DNA of 64,000 nucleotides from an uncultured Tolumonas sp. (GTDB lineage: Bacteria; Pseudomonadota; Gammaproteobacteria; Enterobacterales; Aeromonadaceae), in the NCBI RefSeq assembly GCF_963676665.1, contig NZ_OY781378.1:1394001-1458000 (forward strand), in the 5' to 3' direction. The translations under genes and the position numbers were made by a program. Below, piece after piece: positions 38,682 to 48,714 of this stretch; within the stretch, counting starts at the first letter, position 1, and every line of letters begins with the position of its first letter. Under the pieces are notes generated by a model. That model had not been told where the DNA came from. It did not search any database and saw only the letters and a list, made by a program, of their open reading frames with translations.

Positions 38682-39582
38682 GACTGTGCTTGGCTTAGTG
38701 GGCGAGCACCAGATGCCAAAAATGTTAGTCGTGCAGAATATGGATCATGGTGCGTATATCGCATTGTCTCGCCGCGCCGATCTGGCATTACTCTACTGGC
38801 TTGAGCGCGCCGACATGCAGGGGCGAATGGGCGAAGCCATTCCACATCAACTTCGATGTCTCGAACAATATCGCCAGCACAGTGAGGCCTATGGATTATG
38901 GCATCAACCATTTTCCACCGATGAACTCGATCGATTGATTGCTCACGAATCACCGCGTGCACAACGATATTTAAAATCACTGGTGGTTGAGAGCATGCAG
39001 CGGGGCACCTGTGTTTCAGCAAAAAATGCAATCGTGAAATTGTCGCATCACAAAGATGAGCATGCGCACTTAACTGTGTTGTGCGGGCCAAGCGGCATAG
39101 GTAAATCACGTTATGTGGCGCGTCATTGTCAAAATATGTCAGTGGTATCGCTGGATGCTATCAGGGAAGAGCTTTGGGGGGATCGTGCCTGCCAAGATAA
39201 CCCCGAATTAGTAGTCGCTACCGCACAACAAAAATTGAAACAATACTTGCGTGAAAAGCACAACGTAGTTTGGGATGCCACCAATCTGCGGCAAGATTAT
39301 CGTAAACCGTTGTATGCGATGGCGCGCGATCAGCATGCATTAATCACGTTAGTGATTTTTCTTGCACCAGAAACGGCTATCTATAGTGGCAATGCCAACC
39401 GAACACATGCCGTGCCGAAAGCAGTTGTTGCAGCGCAAATCGCAAAGTATCAATTTCCTCGCATCAGCGATGTGCATCATGTCATCGCTGTGGATGGAGA
39501 AGGGCATATTCTATTTGAATCGAACGGCAATATAGTAACATTAGAGCCAATTGTGACATTACGACCCAATTGCATGTTATGA
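38682..39582 (+). pseudogene. 3' part of the split HD/P-loop kinase gene
   Basis: Continuation of the gene interrupted at 37461. It encodes the rest of the HD region (LSRRADLALLYWLERADMQGR) and a P-loop kinase domain with GPSGIGKSRY, VSLDAIREELWG, VWDATNLRQDYRK and VIFLAPETAIYSGNANR, like the AAA_33/zeta or polynucleotide-kinase group. A GTG at 38674 could in principle start a 302-residue protein carrying the kinase domain alone. HD and kinase halves may therefore now be uncoupled. Expression is unknown. Confidence 0.8.
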
Positions 39583-39664
39583 ATACTGGATCGACGCACT
39601 ATGGGCTCGGCCATTCCATTACGCCGCTGTTGTGTTCCGTGTTTGATATTCAGGATCGTTATTT

Positions 39665-40462
39665 TTAAGCTTGAGCAAAGAACGTTTCCTGTTTCTTATG
39701 CGGCCCTTCATTACCGTCCAACTGCATAAGTGCCAAGCCCGAGGATTGAACTAATGACGCAACCATCTGTCGATTGAAGACGGCATTTTTTTCGTCACTA
39801 ATGTATTCGGGAATGGATACCCATTTTGCATCTGCGATCTCGTCCGTATCCTGAATACAGATCTGCTCGGATAGTGGCGTTAATCGACACACAAAATACA
39901 GATTGGACTTGCCAAACTGGAATGGATGTTTAGTGGTAAAGCCGACTATCGATTCAAACGTTGCTTCAATTCCGGTTTCTTCTAATACTTCCCGGACAAT
40001 GGCTGATTCAATACGCTCGCCCAGTTCGATATGGCCGCCGGGTAATTTATATCCCTTCATGCCATGTTCTTTGATCACTAAGATCTGCTGGTTTTGATTG
40101 CACACGATCGCGCCAGCCCCCAAGGTATGTGTCGGGATAAAAGGAACAAATGTGGTTGAAGGTGCTTTACGGATCAGTGTCAATTCTGACTCCAGGCAGT
40201 TATGAAAAACAAACCCCAGTTCAGTGGCAGGTTTAATCAAATGTGACTTATCAATTGGTAGGGTTAACCAGATCAGGTTTTTATTTTCAGTAACAGCAAA
40301 GTGCGTGAGTTCTGATAAGTGTTTATGAAACTCATCAGCACAGTCAGGAATAGACTGCGGATCGACAATAACACCATTGAATTTATCTAACTCAAATTTC
40401 ACGGCAGGGTCCTTCTGAGTATTTAAAACAAAAAGTTCAATATGAAGGCGGGTATCACTCAC
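39665..40462 (-). CDS. Nudix hydrolase with N-terminal pre-Nudix domain
   Basis: A 265-residue protein. Residues about 1-105 form an acetyltransferase-like 'pre-Nudix' region (NLIWLTLPIDKSHLIKPATELGFVFH cut; LIKPATELGFVFHNC), as in NUDT6-type proteins. The Nudix domain (about 110-235) carries GGHIELGERIESAIVREVLE followed by ETGIE, a complete GX5EX7REUXEEXGU box. Substrate cannot be told. It is a single gene, convergent with the split HD/kinase gene. Confidence 0.87.
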   Translation of the reverse strand: MSDTRLHIELFVLNTQKDPAVKFELDKFNGVIVDPQSIPDCADEFHKHLSELTHFAVTENKNLIWLTLPIDKSHLIKPATELGFVFHNCLESELTLIRKAPSTTFVPFIPTHTLGAGAIVCNQNQQILVIKEHGMKGYKLPGGHIELGERIESAIVREVLEETGIEATFESIVGFTTKHPFQFGKSNLYFVCRLTPLSEQICIQDTDEIADAKWVSIPEYISDEKNAVFNRQMVASLVQSSGLALMQLDGNEGPHKKQETFFAQA

Positions 40463-40586
40463 GCTTTATGATGCCGGAGGATATTATTGTTAGCAAATGA
40501 AACCTGATAATTCATGGATGCATATTTTTTGTGAACATCTGACGCAATGAAAAAAATCGGGTTATTACTGGTTGTAACTAATTCAA

Positions 40587-41222
40587 TTATTGTAAGTTTC
40601 TCTCAATCGAGAATTCATTTTTCTTGGCAATAATAACGAAAACAGGAAAATCGACTTCTTTGTCATTAATAATTTTTTTGTTAATAAAGCCGGTCTGAGA
40701 AGAAATAAGATCTAGGCCCGCATTTAGAAACAGTTGCTCAATTTCATATCGCTCAAAACCATGGTGAGGAACGATTTCTTTACTGTGGAACGTGCCATCT
40801 TCTTTATCTAAATCACAGATACAGATATAGCCACCGGCATGCAATGAACCGATGAGTGCCATGATAGTACCGGTATGATCTGGTATGTGATGAAACACCA
40901 TTGAAGAAAAAATCAGGTCATATTGAGCATCAATTTTAGCGGTATTCAGATCTAATATTTTCGCTGTCTTGTGAGAGCCATTTCTAATCTTATTTGCCAC
41001 CTCGGAAAGCATTCCTCGTGAGGTATCGCTGAATGTTAATTCTCCGACTTTGTCGATAAGATTAAACCCCAACAAACCAGTGCCACAACCGAATTCCAGC
41101 GCATTTATATCTTTGGATAAGGGGATAGTTAGTTCTATTATTTCAGCAATCGCTTTTGCTTGTGCAACACGCTGTTGCTTCGTGTCCCATGTTATTGCGG
41201 CAGCATCAAAATAAGCCGTCAT
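40587..41222 (-). CDS. Class I SAM-dependent methyltransferase
   Basis: A 211-residue small-molecule-type methyltransferase. Motif I is LEFGCGTGLLGFNLID (about 42-57), motif II-like LTFSDTSRGML, and the motif IV region DLIFSSMVFHHIPD. An N-terminal AAAITWDTKQQRVAQA helix is common in this UbiE/Methyltransf_11-type group. Substrate unknown. It is a single gene with its own upstream region. Confidence 0.85.
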   Translation of the reverse strand: MTAYFDAAAITWDTKQQRVAQAKAIAEIIELTIPLSKDINALEFGCGTGLLGFNLIDKVGELTFSDTSRGMLSEVANKIRNGSHKTAKILDLNTAKIDAQYDLIFSSMVFHHIPDHTGTIMALIGSLHAGGYICICDLDKEDGTFHSKEIVPHHGFERYEIEQLFLNAGLDLISSQTGFINKKIINDKEVDFPVFVIIAKKNEFSIERNLQ

Positions 41223-41579
41223 TTTTTCTCCTAGCCATGTGGTACCAACATTCCTTTAGTATTTTACATAAGAGACAACCGCGCGCTGTTGTTTTGCCAA
41301 GCTGGTTCGCATATCGCTGCCATGAGTTATGCCATGACGTACGCAATAATAAAAGAGGGCCTGGATAAGTTTCAGCTTCCCGCATCGTCTGGAGAGCTTA
41401 CTGTGGGTTAGCATCAAAAGCTTGCTATTCCAGAATCAATTTTTATTCCTGAATGTCAGAGCATTTCGTGTCATTGAATAATAATTTGATTTTCCAATAA
41501 AAATAATCTACCAAATACATATCTGAAAGTGTTGTATACAGTGTTGTTTCGCACCGTTGTTCTCAGCTAAGGAGAGCGA
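41223..41579. other. 357-bp gap
   Basis: No gene is supported. It separates the divergent methyltransferase and HD-GYP genes and must hold both promoters. A 29-codon frame at about 41322 is not convincing. AAGGAGAG ends the region as the ribosome site of the next gene. Confidence 0.4.
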
Positions 41580-44305
41580 ATGATCAATATTCGTAGATAC
41601 ATGCAATACCAAATGGGTGGCTTAGTTCTACTAATTGGTCTTACGTTCAGTTTTGGCGGCTACATTTTGCTGAGCAAAATGGCTGAAGACGATGCGGAAC
41701 GAGCATTTACTATGATCACTCAAGAATCAGGTTATGCCGTTGATCATTTACTCCAGCCAGCAACAACTTTATTGAAACTGCTTGCCAATGTCCCCGACCT
41801 GAAAACAGGAAAAGAAGACGATTGGATGTTCCGTGTTCCAGCCCAAGCCTCGTTGCTGCTCGATAACAACATGCTGACCAGCGTTTATGTTGGTGGTCCA
41901 CAGGGGCAATTATTACTTTTACAAATACTCAGAAATGATAGCGATCGTGAAAAATTTCATGCACCACCTCAAACTCACTGGTTGGTACAGCTGCAGCGAG
42001 TCAATCCAGCCGAGGGAAATGATCAGTATTGGGTTGGATTAGATGATAATTTCAAAGTCTTATTCAGAAAAAAATCCCCTATCAGCAGTGATTACGATCC
42101 GCGTACCCGACCATGGTATAAAGCCAGTAATGAACAGGATGGCTTAATTCGTACCCCAGTTTATTCGTTTTATGCAACAGGTAAGAACGGAATCACTCTC
42201 GCCAAACGCATGGGGCAGGGCTGGGTGATCGCGATGGATATTCGCGTAGAAACACTTGAAACTGAATTGACCCAGCTGTCAAAAGACTTCACGGCCCGCA
42301 TTGCATTACTGGAAAATACCGGTGTTATTATATCCGCGGACCGTGACGAAAAAGAGACCAGTACTTTTTTCAAAACGCTTGTGGAAAAGTCCTGGTCTAA
42401 TGCAGGAAAATCGTTCAAATGGATGGTTGATCCCCAAGGGAAAAATTGGTGGGCCGGATCAGCTAAAGTCCAGCTAGAACAATTTGATGAAATACAACTC
42501 CATGTGGCTGTACCACAAAACCTATTGCTGGCAAAAAGCCCAGCGTCTACGCAACGTTCTTTTGATTGCAACGTTACTCTTTACCACTATTATTTTGTTT
42601 TTCTCCCCGACGTGGTGCGACAAAAATATCTGTCATCTTCCAGAATCTGGCTAACAGAGCAAACGCACTCGTGAATTTTGACTTTGAACCTTTTGACAAC
42701 GCAAAAACACACATCAAAGAATTATTCAGCTAGAAAATGATCTCGATCGAGCACGAACAACTTTATCGAACTTTTTGCACTTATTAGAGAAAGTATCCAG
42801 AGAAGAAGATTTGGAGAAATTACTACCGCTGGTGTTGAAGGAAACGAGCAATATTGTACAAGGGGAATATTCTTCCATTTACATTCACGATGGTTCTACC
42901 TGGAAGTTGCGTGCCGAACTGGGTGAAATCAGAAAATACAGATTGGTTATCAGAATGGCTCTCTCTCAATGATGATGAACGAAATTCCCAGCAAACCATC
43001 GAAAGAACGCTAGATTATCGTCATGCATTGATGGTGCCCTTGTTTGGTCGTCGTCGGCACTCTCTCGGTCTTTTGATTATTGTGCGTTCAACAGAGTTCA
43101 GCGAACGTCATCGCAGTTTCATTAAGACATTGTCGGGTTTTGCGGCACTGACTCTTGAATCGACAGCGTTGATTATGCAGCAAAAACAACTCTTTGAGTC
43201 ATTCATCCGATTACTTGCAGAAGCAGTCGATGCGAAAAGCCCGCATACGGGTGGCCACTGTTATCGAGTACCTGTTTTGACTGAGTGGTTAGTTGAACTG
43301 GCAGACCACAGTAACAAACAGTGTGTCGCTGATTTCCGCTTAGATGAAGATATGCGTGAAGCGGTTCATATCGCAGCTTGGCTACATGACTGTGGCAAAG
43401 TCGTAACACCTGAATATGTCGTCGACAAAGCAACAAAACTTGAAACTATTTACGACCGGATTCATGAAGTTCGAATGCGCTTTGAGGTCTGCAAACTTGA
43501 AGCCGAACTGAAATACTGGAAAGCAGCCACTCCGCAGGGGTTATCTGAATCAGCAACTGAGCAACTATCTCATCAGTTAAAAACATTAGATGATGACTTT
43601 GCTTTTGTTGCTGAATGCAATATTGGTAGCGAAAAGATGTCGAGTGAAGCAATCAATCGCATTAAACAGATAGCAGCCAGAACCTGGACCCGAACCATCG
43701 ATGATCAATTGGGGCTTTCCAATGATGAAAGGAACCGTCGCGCTGGGCGTAAAACAGCATCATTACCAGCACAGGAATATCTGCTCAGTGATCAACCCGA
43801 ACATCAAATTGCCCGCCCTGTAGGTCAATCGTTTGCGGACGAAAACCTTTGGGGCTTCAAAATGCAGCTACCTGAATGGCTTTATGACCGTGGCGAAGTG
43901 AAAAACTTATCCATTCAATACGGAACGCTGACGGATGAAGAGCGCTATAAAATTAATGAACACATTATTCTGACAATCAAAATGTTAGAAGCGTTGCCTT
44001 TCCCTCGGCATTTAATGAATGTTCCTGAAATCGCCGGTGGACATCACGAGCGCATGGATGGTCGTGGTTACCCTCGCGCCATTGTAGCCAGTTCAATGAG
44101 CATCCCTGCTCGCTTGATGGCTATTGCAGATGTTTTTGAGGCACTGACCGCAACAGATCGGCCATACAAATCAGGGAAAAGTCCGGAGGAATCATTAAAC
44201 ATCATGCGCCAGATGGCTCAGGGCGGCCACTTTGATATCGAATTATTTGAGTTGTTTGCTCAATCTGATCTGCCAGCACGCTATGCGGAAAAATTTCTAC
44301 ATTAA
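41580..44305 (+). pseudogene. HD-GYP cyclic-di-GMP phosphodiesterase gene with four frameshifts
   Basis: The N-terminal helix (about 14-33), dCACHE sensor (about 35-300, DYDPRTRPWY), second helix, HAMP-like linker (NLANRANALVNFDF), GAF domain (IVQGEYSSIYIHDGSTW) and HD-GYP domain (HDCGK; HHERMDGRGYP) occur in order but in shifting frames. One base too many is inferred in the A run 42533-42537, the C run 42605-42608 and the A run 42926-42928, and one missing base near 42722. With these corrected the gene reads 908 codons without interruption. The HD-GYP catalytic motifs are intact. Either a real pseudogene or clustered sequencing/assembly errors. Confidence 0.83.
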
Positions 44306-44414
44306 AGCAATGTCAGTCGATATCCTGCCGTTTGGGTGTCGAAGCTTCTTTTATAGAGAAGGCGCGAGTAAGTCGCTGCCAAAGGATGTTTACGGATCTA
44401 TTGCTCACCAAATC

Positions 44415-44453
44415 ATTAAAAATGAATGCAGGTAGATAGGAACCTGCATTCAT
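44415..44453 (-). terminator. Intrinsic terminator of the ABC-GntR-DUF1989 operon
   Basis: ATGAATGCAGGT (44422-44433) pairs perfectly with ACCTGCATTCAT (44442-44453) around an 8-nt loop. On the minus strand TTTTTAATG follows the stem. It lies 7 nt after the DUF1989 stop. Confidence 0.88.
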
Positions 44454-44459
44454 ATTCAT

Positions 44460-45332
44460 CTAACAGCAAGCTTTACCAGCATCAGGGTGCTCTTCCCATT
44501 TTGGAAATGGCATGCCGTGATTGCCTTTGTACTCAGGTGATTTAGGTGATTCCCAACCCGTCAGCAGGCTCTCATCAACTTTGTAAATTTCAATGCCCAA
44601 CGGACGACAGACTTTCAATGGATCTTCTGCTTCAGGCCCCCACAAGTGCACCGATAAATCGCCGCCGGGGCAGGTTGAGATTGCACACAACAGGTCAATT
44701 TCGGCGAAAAACTCCAGATAGTCGCCTTTCTTGGCCGGGCAGGCTTTCATGAAATACATGTCATCACTGTTGAGGCCGGTACACTGAAAGACGTTCAGCA
44801 CATCATGTACATCAAACTCTGTCAGCCCATAAGGCATCACGGCCCGCGTCAGATTGGAGTGGCAGTGGAAGTCAAAATCTTCCCCAGTCAGCAGTTTGTT
44901 GACGTACGGGTCACAACGCGTGCCCAGTAAATCATGCACACGACCACCATGTTCATCGACGCCATAGTCGGCCAGGCTATCGGCGGTAATGGTAGCCATC
45001 GGGCGCAGGAACGGCAGGTTTGACCACAAGCGATCAAAGGTGGAAACATGCGCCCCTTGTAATTGACGCGTGCGTGAGGCCCACATCCGCTCACGAGGGT
45101 TATGCAGATTCCACATATTCAGATCGCCGACCTGCGCTCCCTCTTTGGCTACAATACGAAACACGTGACCGGCCGGAACTGTCCATGCTTGCCCAGTACG
45201 AATAGGTACATGAATTGCTTCAACAAGCTCGCGTTGGTCGGTAGCTTCAGCAATTTTCTGGTAAAAGTCGCGGTTAACGTCTAACGCAGAGCCTTTATTG
45301 GCCTGATAGGCAGCCGGATAGAATTTGGTCAT
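44460..45332 (-). CDS. DUF1989 / urea carboxylase-associated family protein
   Basis: A 290-residue DUF1989 protein, a family often found beside urea carboxylase and its transporter. Marks are VPAGHVFRIVAKEGAQVGDLNMWN (cut to GQAWTVPAGHVFRIVAKEG), YGVDEHGGRVHDLLGTRCDP, FHCHSNLTRAV and DVLNVFQCTGL. Several conserved Cys and His suggest metal binding. It ends in a Cys pair (GKACC). It follows the GntR gene by 2 nt. No urea carboxylase or allophanate hydrolase is in the window, and this organism has a nickel urease instead; the role is not known. Confidence 0.82.
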   Translation of the reverse strand: MTKFYPAAYQANKGSALDVNRDFYQKIAEATDQRELVEAIHVPIRTGQAWTVPAGHVFRIVAKEGAQVGDLNMWNLHNPRERMWASRTRQLQGAHVSTFDRLWSNLPFLRPMATITADSLADYGVDEHGGRVHDLLGTRCDPYVNKLLTGEDFDFHCHSNLTRAVMPYGLTEFDVHDVLNVFQCTGLNSDDMYFMKACPAKKGDYLEFFAEIDLLCAISTCPGGDLSVHLWGPEAEDPLKVCRPLGIEIYKVDESLLTGWESPKSPEYKGNHGMPFPKWEEHPDAGKACC

Positions 45333-45334
45333 GA

Positions 45335-46003
45335 TTACTCCTTAGTAGCGAACAGTCTGAGTAAGGCCTGTTCTGAATCGTCTAAATAGTGGGAAAGTAA
45401 CTGCATAGCCTCATCACGTTGACCGGCTTGCAGGAACAGATAAATCGCGCGGTCGCGTTCGACCCAGGGCTGTTGGAAAAATTTCTCATCGGGTGCTGAA
45501 GCAAACAGCAAACGCAGTTGTGCAATGATACTGGCGAAAAAACTGTCGAAACGACGGCTACCCAGAATCGAAACGATGGCCTGATGGAAACGCAGACTGT
45601 AGGTGGCTGCAGTCGCCCAGTCATCATCGCGTGATGCTGATTCCACCGTCTCAATCGCGGACAGCATGCGGGCGAGAGCCTCCTGTTTGATATAACGACC
45701 ACCATTGATGGCTTGCAGTTCTAGTGTGCGACGGATGACGTAGATATCTTTGATATCACTGCGTTCCATCATGCGCACGGTAACGCCCTTGTTGCGCTGA
45801 TAAGTGACTAAGCCTTCACAAAGCAACTGCCGTAACGCTTCACGCACGGTATTACGAGATGCCTCAAGGCGATCAGCAAGATCCATCTCGACCAGTGTCT
45901 GGCCTGCATATAATTGACCGGCAATCAGCTCATCGCGGATCAAACTGGCAACTCGTTCGAAGGCGGGTAAATGATCATATTGAGTATCAAGCTGCTGAGA
46001 CAT
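45335..46003 (-). CDS. GntR-family regulator, FadR/FCD type
   Basis: A 222-residue regulator with an N-terminal winged helix (about 14-78: [36 protein letters not shown]) and a C-terminal FCD all-helical effector domain (about 90-215, with [10 protein letters not shown] and the His ligands in RFHQAIV). It overlaps the ABC ATPase gene by 17 nt and precedes the DUF1989 gene by 2 nt, so it probably controls its own operon in response to the transported or processed compound. Confidence 0.88.
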   Translation of the reverse strand: MSQQLDTQYDHLPAFERVASLIRDELIAGQLYAGQTLVEMDLADRLEASRNTVREALRQLLCEGLVTYQRNKGVTVRMMERSDIKDIYVIRRTLELQAINGGRYIKQEALARMLSAIETVESASRDDDWATAATYSLRFHQAIVSILGSRRFDSFFASIIAQLRLLFASAPDEKFFQQPWVERDRAIYLFLQAGQRDEAMQLLSHYLDDSEQALLRLFATKE

Positions 46004-46943
46004 CTTGGTTTAACTCCAGTTGATTCAGGGCGTGTTGCTGACTAGACAGAAAACGGCACAAGCGTTCATTGTCGGACGAGCGTAATTGCGCGGGAGTGCC
46101 AGCAGCAGTGATTTCACCCTGTTCCATAAAAATCACCCGATCAGAGACTTTGAATGCAAACTGCATTTCGTGGGTGACGATCACCATGGTCATGCCTTCG
46201 TTGGCCAAATCTTCAATTACTGTCAATACTTCACCCACCAACTCTGGGTCGAGCGCGGATGTGGGTTCGTCGAATAGCATAATGGCTGGCTTCATAGCCA
46301 ATGCGCGGGCAATGGCGACGCGCTGTTGCTGACCACCAGAGAGCTGATGCGGATATTGATGTGCATGCGCCAGCAAACCTACCTTATCGAGCAGTGCTAA
46401 GGCTAACTGGCGAATATCGGCTTCCGAACCACGATTGTGATAAGCCGGCGCAAGCATGACATTTTCCAACGCTGTTTTATGTGGGAACAGATAGAAGCCC
46501 TGAAACACCATGCCGATGCGATCGATATGTTCGTAGTAGTGTTCATCCGGGCGACCATTTGGCGTCTGATGCAAAAACGGTTTCCCATGCATCAGCACAT
46601 GGCCCTGCGTCAGCATCTCCATACCATTCATGGTGCGGATCAACGTTGTTTTTCCTGAACCAGAAGGGCCAATCACCGAGATAACTTCACCGGTTCGCAC
46701 CTGTAGATCAATGCCTTTCAGCACCTCTTTACTGCCATATGATTTGCGCACCGCCCGTGCTTCTAAAATGGCTTTGCTGTGCAATGATGGCGCACTGCGT
46801 TGTGTTCTGGCTGGTGGTGTAATGGCGAGAGCGCGTGCCAATGCCACTTCTGACTCTGTTGTAGGTTTGGCAACTCGTTTGTTGACATCAAAATGTAGCT
46901 CTAGCCAGTGCACCAGTCGATCAAACACGGTGACGATCAACAT
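45987..46943 (-). CDS. Polar amino-acid-type ABC ATPase, probably truncated permease-ATPase fusion
   Basis: The ATPase part is complete: Walker [10 protein letters not shown], signature [15 protein letters not shown], Walker [20 protein letters not shown] and switch VTHEMQFA. Ahead of it lie about 55-100 residues not typical of ATPases, including [20 protein letters not shown], which resembles the cytoplasmic end of a HisM-type permease. The open frame begins after an in-frame TGA at 47076-47078 (TTG at 47075); I take the first ATG at 46943. Permease and binding protein are missing, and an IS110-family element lies about 180 bp upstream, so the operon seems to have lost its 5' part. Confidence 0.7.
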   Translation of the reverse strand: MLIVTVFDRLVHWLELHFDVNKRVAKPTTESEVALARALAITPPARTQRSAPSLHSKAILEARAVRKSYGSKEVLKGIDLQVRTGEVISVIGPSGSGKTTLIRTMNGMEMLTQGHVLMHGKPFLHQTPNGRPDEHYYEHIDRIGMVFQGFYLFPHKTALENVMLAPAYHNRGSEADIRQLALALLDKVGLLAHAHQYPHQLSGGQQQRVAIARALAMKPAIMLFDEPTSALDPELVGEVLTVIEDLANEGMTMVIVTHEMQFAFKVSDRVIFMEQGEITAAGTPAQLRSSDNERLCRFLSSQQHALNQLELNQDVSAA

Positions 46944-47239
46944 AGATGGTCGCCCCCGGTTTGCCAAGCCCTCAATCAATGACGGTGGATCAGGTGGAGA
47001 TTGCAGCCATAGATCCGGATTTATATCGAGGCTACTGCCTCTATCCCTGATGGAATTCGCTGACTGGCTCCTCAATCACGTAAGCGCACTTAAAAACGTG
47101 CAGTGTCGGTACCGGGTTTTGCCAGTCACGGTCTGACCTGTCTCGCCATCATGTCATGATTGCCTGTGCAATCAGTGGTTCTTCTTGATAATTGCTGCTA
47201 TCGCGTTGTTACGCAGTTGGATCACCGCCACTGGTAAGC

Positions 47240-48400
47240 CGTGGAGAGCTCGTGTTCATGCTGTCGCCCCATAATTGGGTTCAAATACTCGGTCATGGGC
47301 AAGCAGTGCCCACACGATACGGGCATTTTTGTTAGCGAGTGCTACTGCGGCTACATTCTGATTGCGACGCCTCATTATCCCTGCTAACCAACTTCCGGCA
47401 TGTTCGGCCTTGCGTTCAGCAACCCGAAGCACTGCTCGAGCCCCGTGGATCAGCAGAGTTCGCAGATAGCTGTCGCCGCGTTTGCTTATACCCAGCAGGG
47501 TTTGTTTCCCGCCGCTGGAATGTTGCCGTGGCACTAACCCCAGCCAAGCAGCCAGTTGCCGACTATTCTCGAAATTCGTCGCGTTGCCGACAGAAGCGAC
47601 CAAGGCACTGGCAGTGATTGGGCCGATGCCGGGGATCTGCGCCAGCTTTTTACTGGCTGTATTCTCTCTGTGCCAACGCTGAATTTGGACTTCCAGTTCT
47701 TTGGTGTGCCGGTCGAGTTCCTTGAGATGCTCACCCAGACGATTGAGCAATTGGCGAAACGTCCCCGGCAGGTCGTTCTCGCTTTCTTCCAAGATCTTGG
47801 GTAAGCGCAGGCTGATGTGCACAATGCCTTTAGGGATAATGATCCCTTGTTCAGCCAACAGGCCCCGGATCTGGTTGGCTTGCGCAGTTCTCGCCTTGAC
47901 GAACCCTTGCCGGGCACGGTGCAGGGCCAAGACGGCTAACTGCTCGCGACTCTTTATCGGTACAAAGCGCATGGTAGGCCTAGTCACCGCTTCGCAGATC
48001 GCCTCCGCATCAGCTGCGTCGTTCTTATTGGTCTTCACATAGGGTTTAACGAATTGTGGCGGCATCAATTTCACGATATGACCCACCCTTTGCAACTGAT
48101 TAGCCCAGTAGTGGGCGCTACCGCAAGCCTCCATTCCAATTAAGCAGGGGGGAAGATTGGTGAAGAAGAGCATCATCTGCTCCCGCTTCAGTTGCTTCTT
48201 CAACATCGTCTTGCCACGCTCATTCACACCGTGCACTTGGAATACGTTTTTTGCCAGATCAATACCAACAGTTGTGATCTTCATAGCGGTCGCCTCTCTC
48301 ATCCATCTGTGGGAACACTTATTCGCCACTTTGACACGTTAGATGCCGTTTTGGGGAGGGGCGACCATCCCATTACGTAATAACAGGCCACCGCCAGCAA
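47240..48400. mobile_element. IS110-family element, ends not resolved
   Basis: The transposase gene is intact, but IS110 elements often lack clear terminal repeats and target duplications, and I could not fix the ends. The bounds given are approximate. The element abuts the tRNA-Val fragment at 48410 on one side and the truncated ABC operon on the other. Confidence 0.5.
47256..48284 (-). CDS. IS110-family transposase (IS1111-like)
   Basis: A 342-residue DEDD transposase from the ATG at 48284 (GAGAGAGGCGACC upstream); the longer frame from 48329 adds 15 doubtful residues. The N-terminal DEDD domain has TTVGIDLAKNVFQVHG, CLIGMEACGSAHYWA and VKTNKNDAADAEAI. The C-terminal Transposase_20 region has LAQIPGIGPITASALVA and SGGKQTLLGISKRGDSYLR with the catalytic Ser region. 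The gene is intact. Confidence 0.93.
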   Translation of the reverse strand: MKITTVGIDLAKNVFQVHGVNERGKTMLKKQLKREQMMLFFTNLPPCLIGMEACGSAHYWANQLQRVGHIVKLMPPQFVKPYVKTNKNDAADAEAICEAVTRPTMRFVPIKSREQLAVLALHRARQGFVKARTAQANQIRGLLAEQGIIIPKGIVHISLRLPKILEESENDLPGTFRQLLNRLGEHLKELDRHTKELEVQIQRWHRENTASKKLAQIPGIGPITASALVASVGNATNFENSRQLAAWLGLVPRQHSSGGKQTLLGISKRGDSYLRTLLIHGARAVLRVAERKAEHAGSWLAGIMRRRNQNVAAVALANKNARIVWALLAHDRVFEPNYGATA

Positions 48401-48409
48401 GGTTTCCAT

Positions 48410-48440
48410 GACTCGAACCATCGACCCCCACCATGTCAAG
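48410..48440 (-). repeat. tRNA-Val fragment, candidate distal attachment site of an island
   Basis: Thirty-one bases are identical, in the same orientation, to part of the tRNA-Val(GAC) genes at 59416-59446 and 59521-59551. They span the anticodon loop to the T-arm. The acceptor stem and CCA are absent. A fragment of this kind at the far side of an intact tRNA is usual for integrated islands. Confidence 0.75.
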
Positions 48441-48714
48441 ATGTAATCAGTAACTTTTTAATCTAACTTTAAATGTGAATAACATGGATTATGTCTTTAT
48501 AAAACAATTGGTTAATGTTTATTTCTGTTGGGGAGGATAAGGATTTTTCTGCGGTTTCATTGGGTTTTTTATGAAGTCTTAGGCACAAAATAGGCGCAAA
48601 AATTAAATTTCCTTTTTTCTTGTTTATTGCCTTATTTGGAGTCACACGGGGTTGTGCAAATCTGATGGTTCCGGCGTTGCTGAGTGACAAATTTTTGAAT
48701 ATCTGTTTACGTTT
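48441..48714. other. Gap between tRNA fragment and hipA
   Basis: No gene is supported. The sequence is AT-rich near 48441-48620. A 73-codon minus-strand frame (48469-48690) shows no recognisable family, and no integrase remnant was identified. Confidence 0.35.

Noticed and set aside
41322..41411. 29-residue frame in the methyltransferase-HD-GYP gap
   Set aside because: Too short, without a convincing ribosome site or recognisable sequence.
46630..47136. 168-codon plus-strand frame over the ABC ATPase gene
   Set aside because: It mirrors the ATPase coding strand and shows no domain of its own.
47262..48368. GTCGCCCC / GGGGCGAC as terminal repeats of the IS110-family element
   Set aside because: The left copy lies inside the transposase coding end and the match is only 8 bp, so it does not define the element.
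48469..48690. 73-residue minus-strand protein next to the tRNA-Val fragment, possible integrase remnant
   Set aside because: No integrase motif or other recognisable segment is present; the start and ribosome site are poor.
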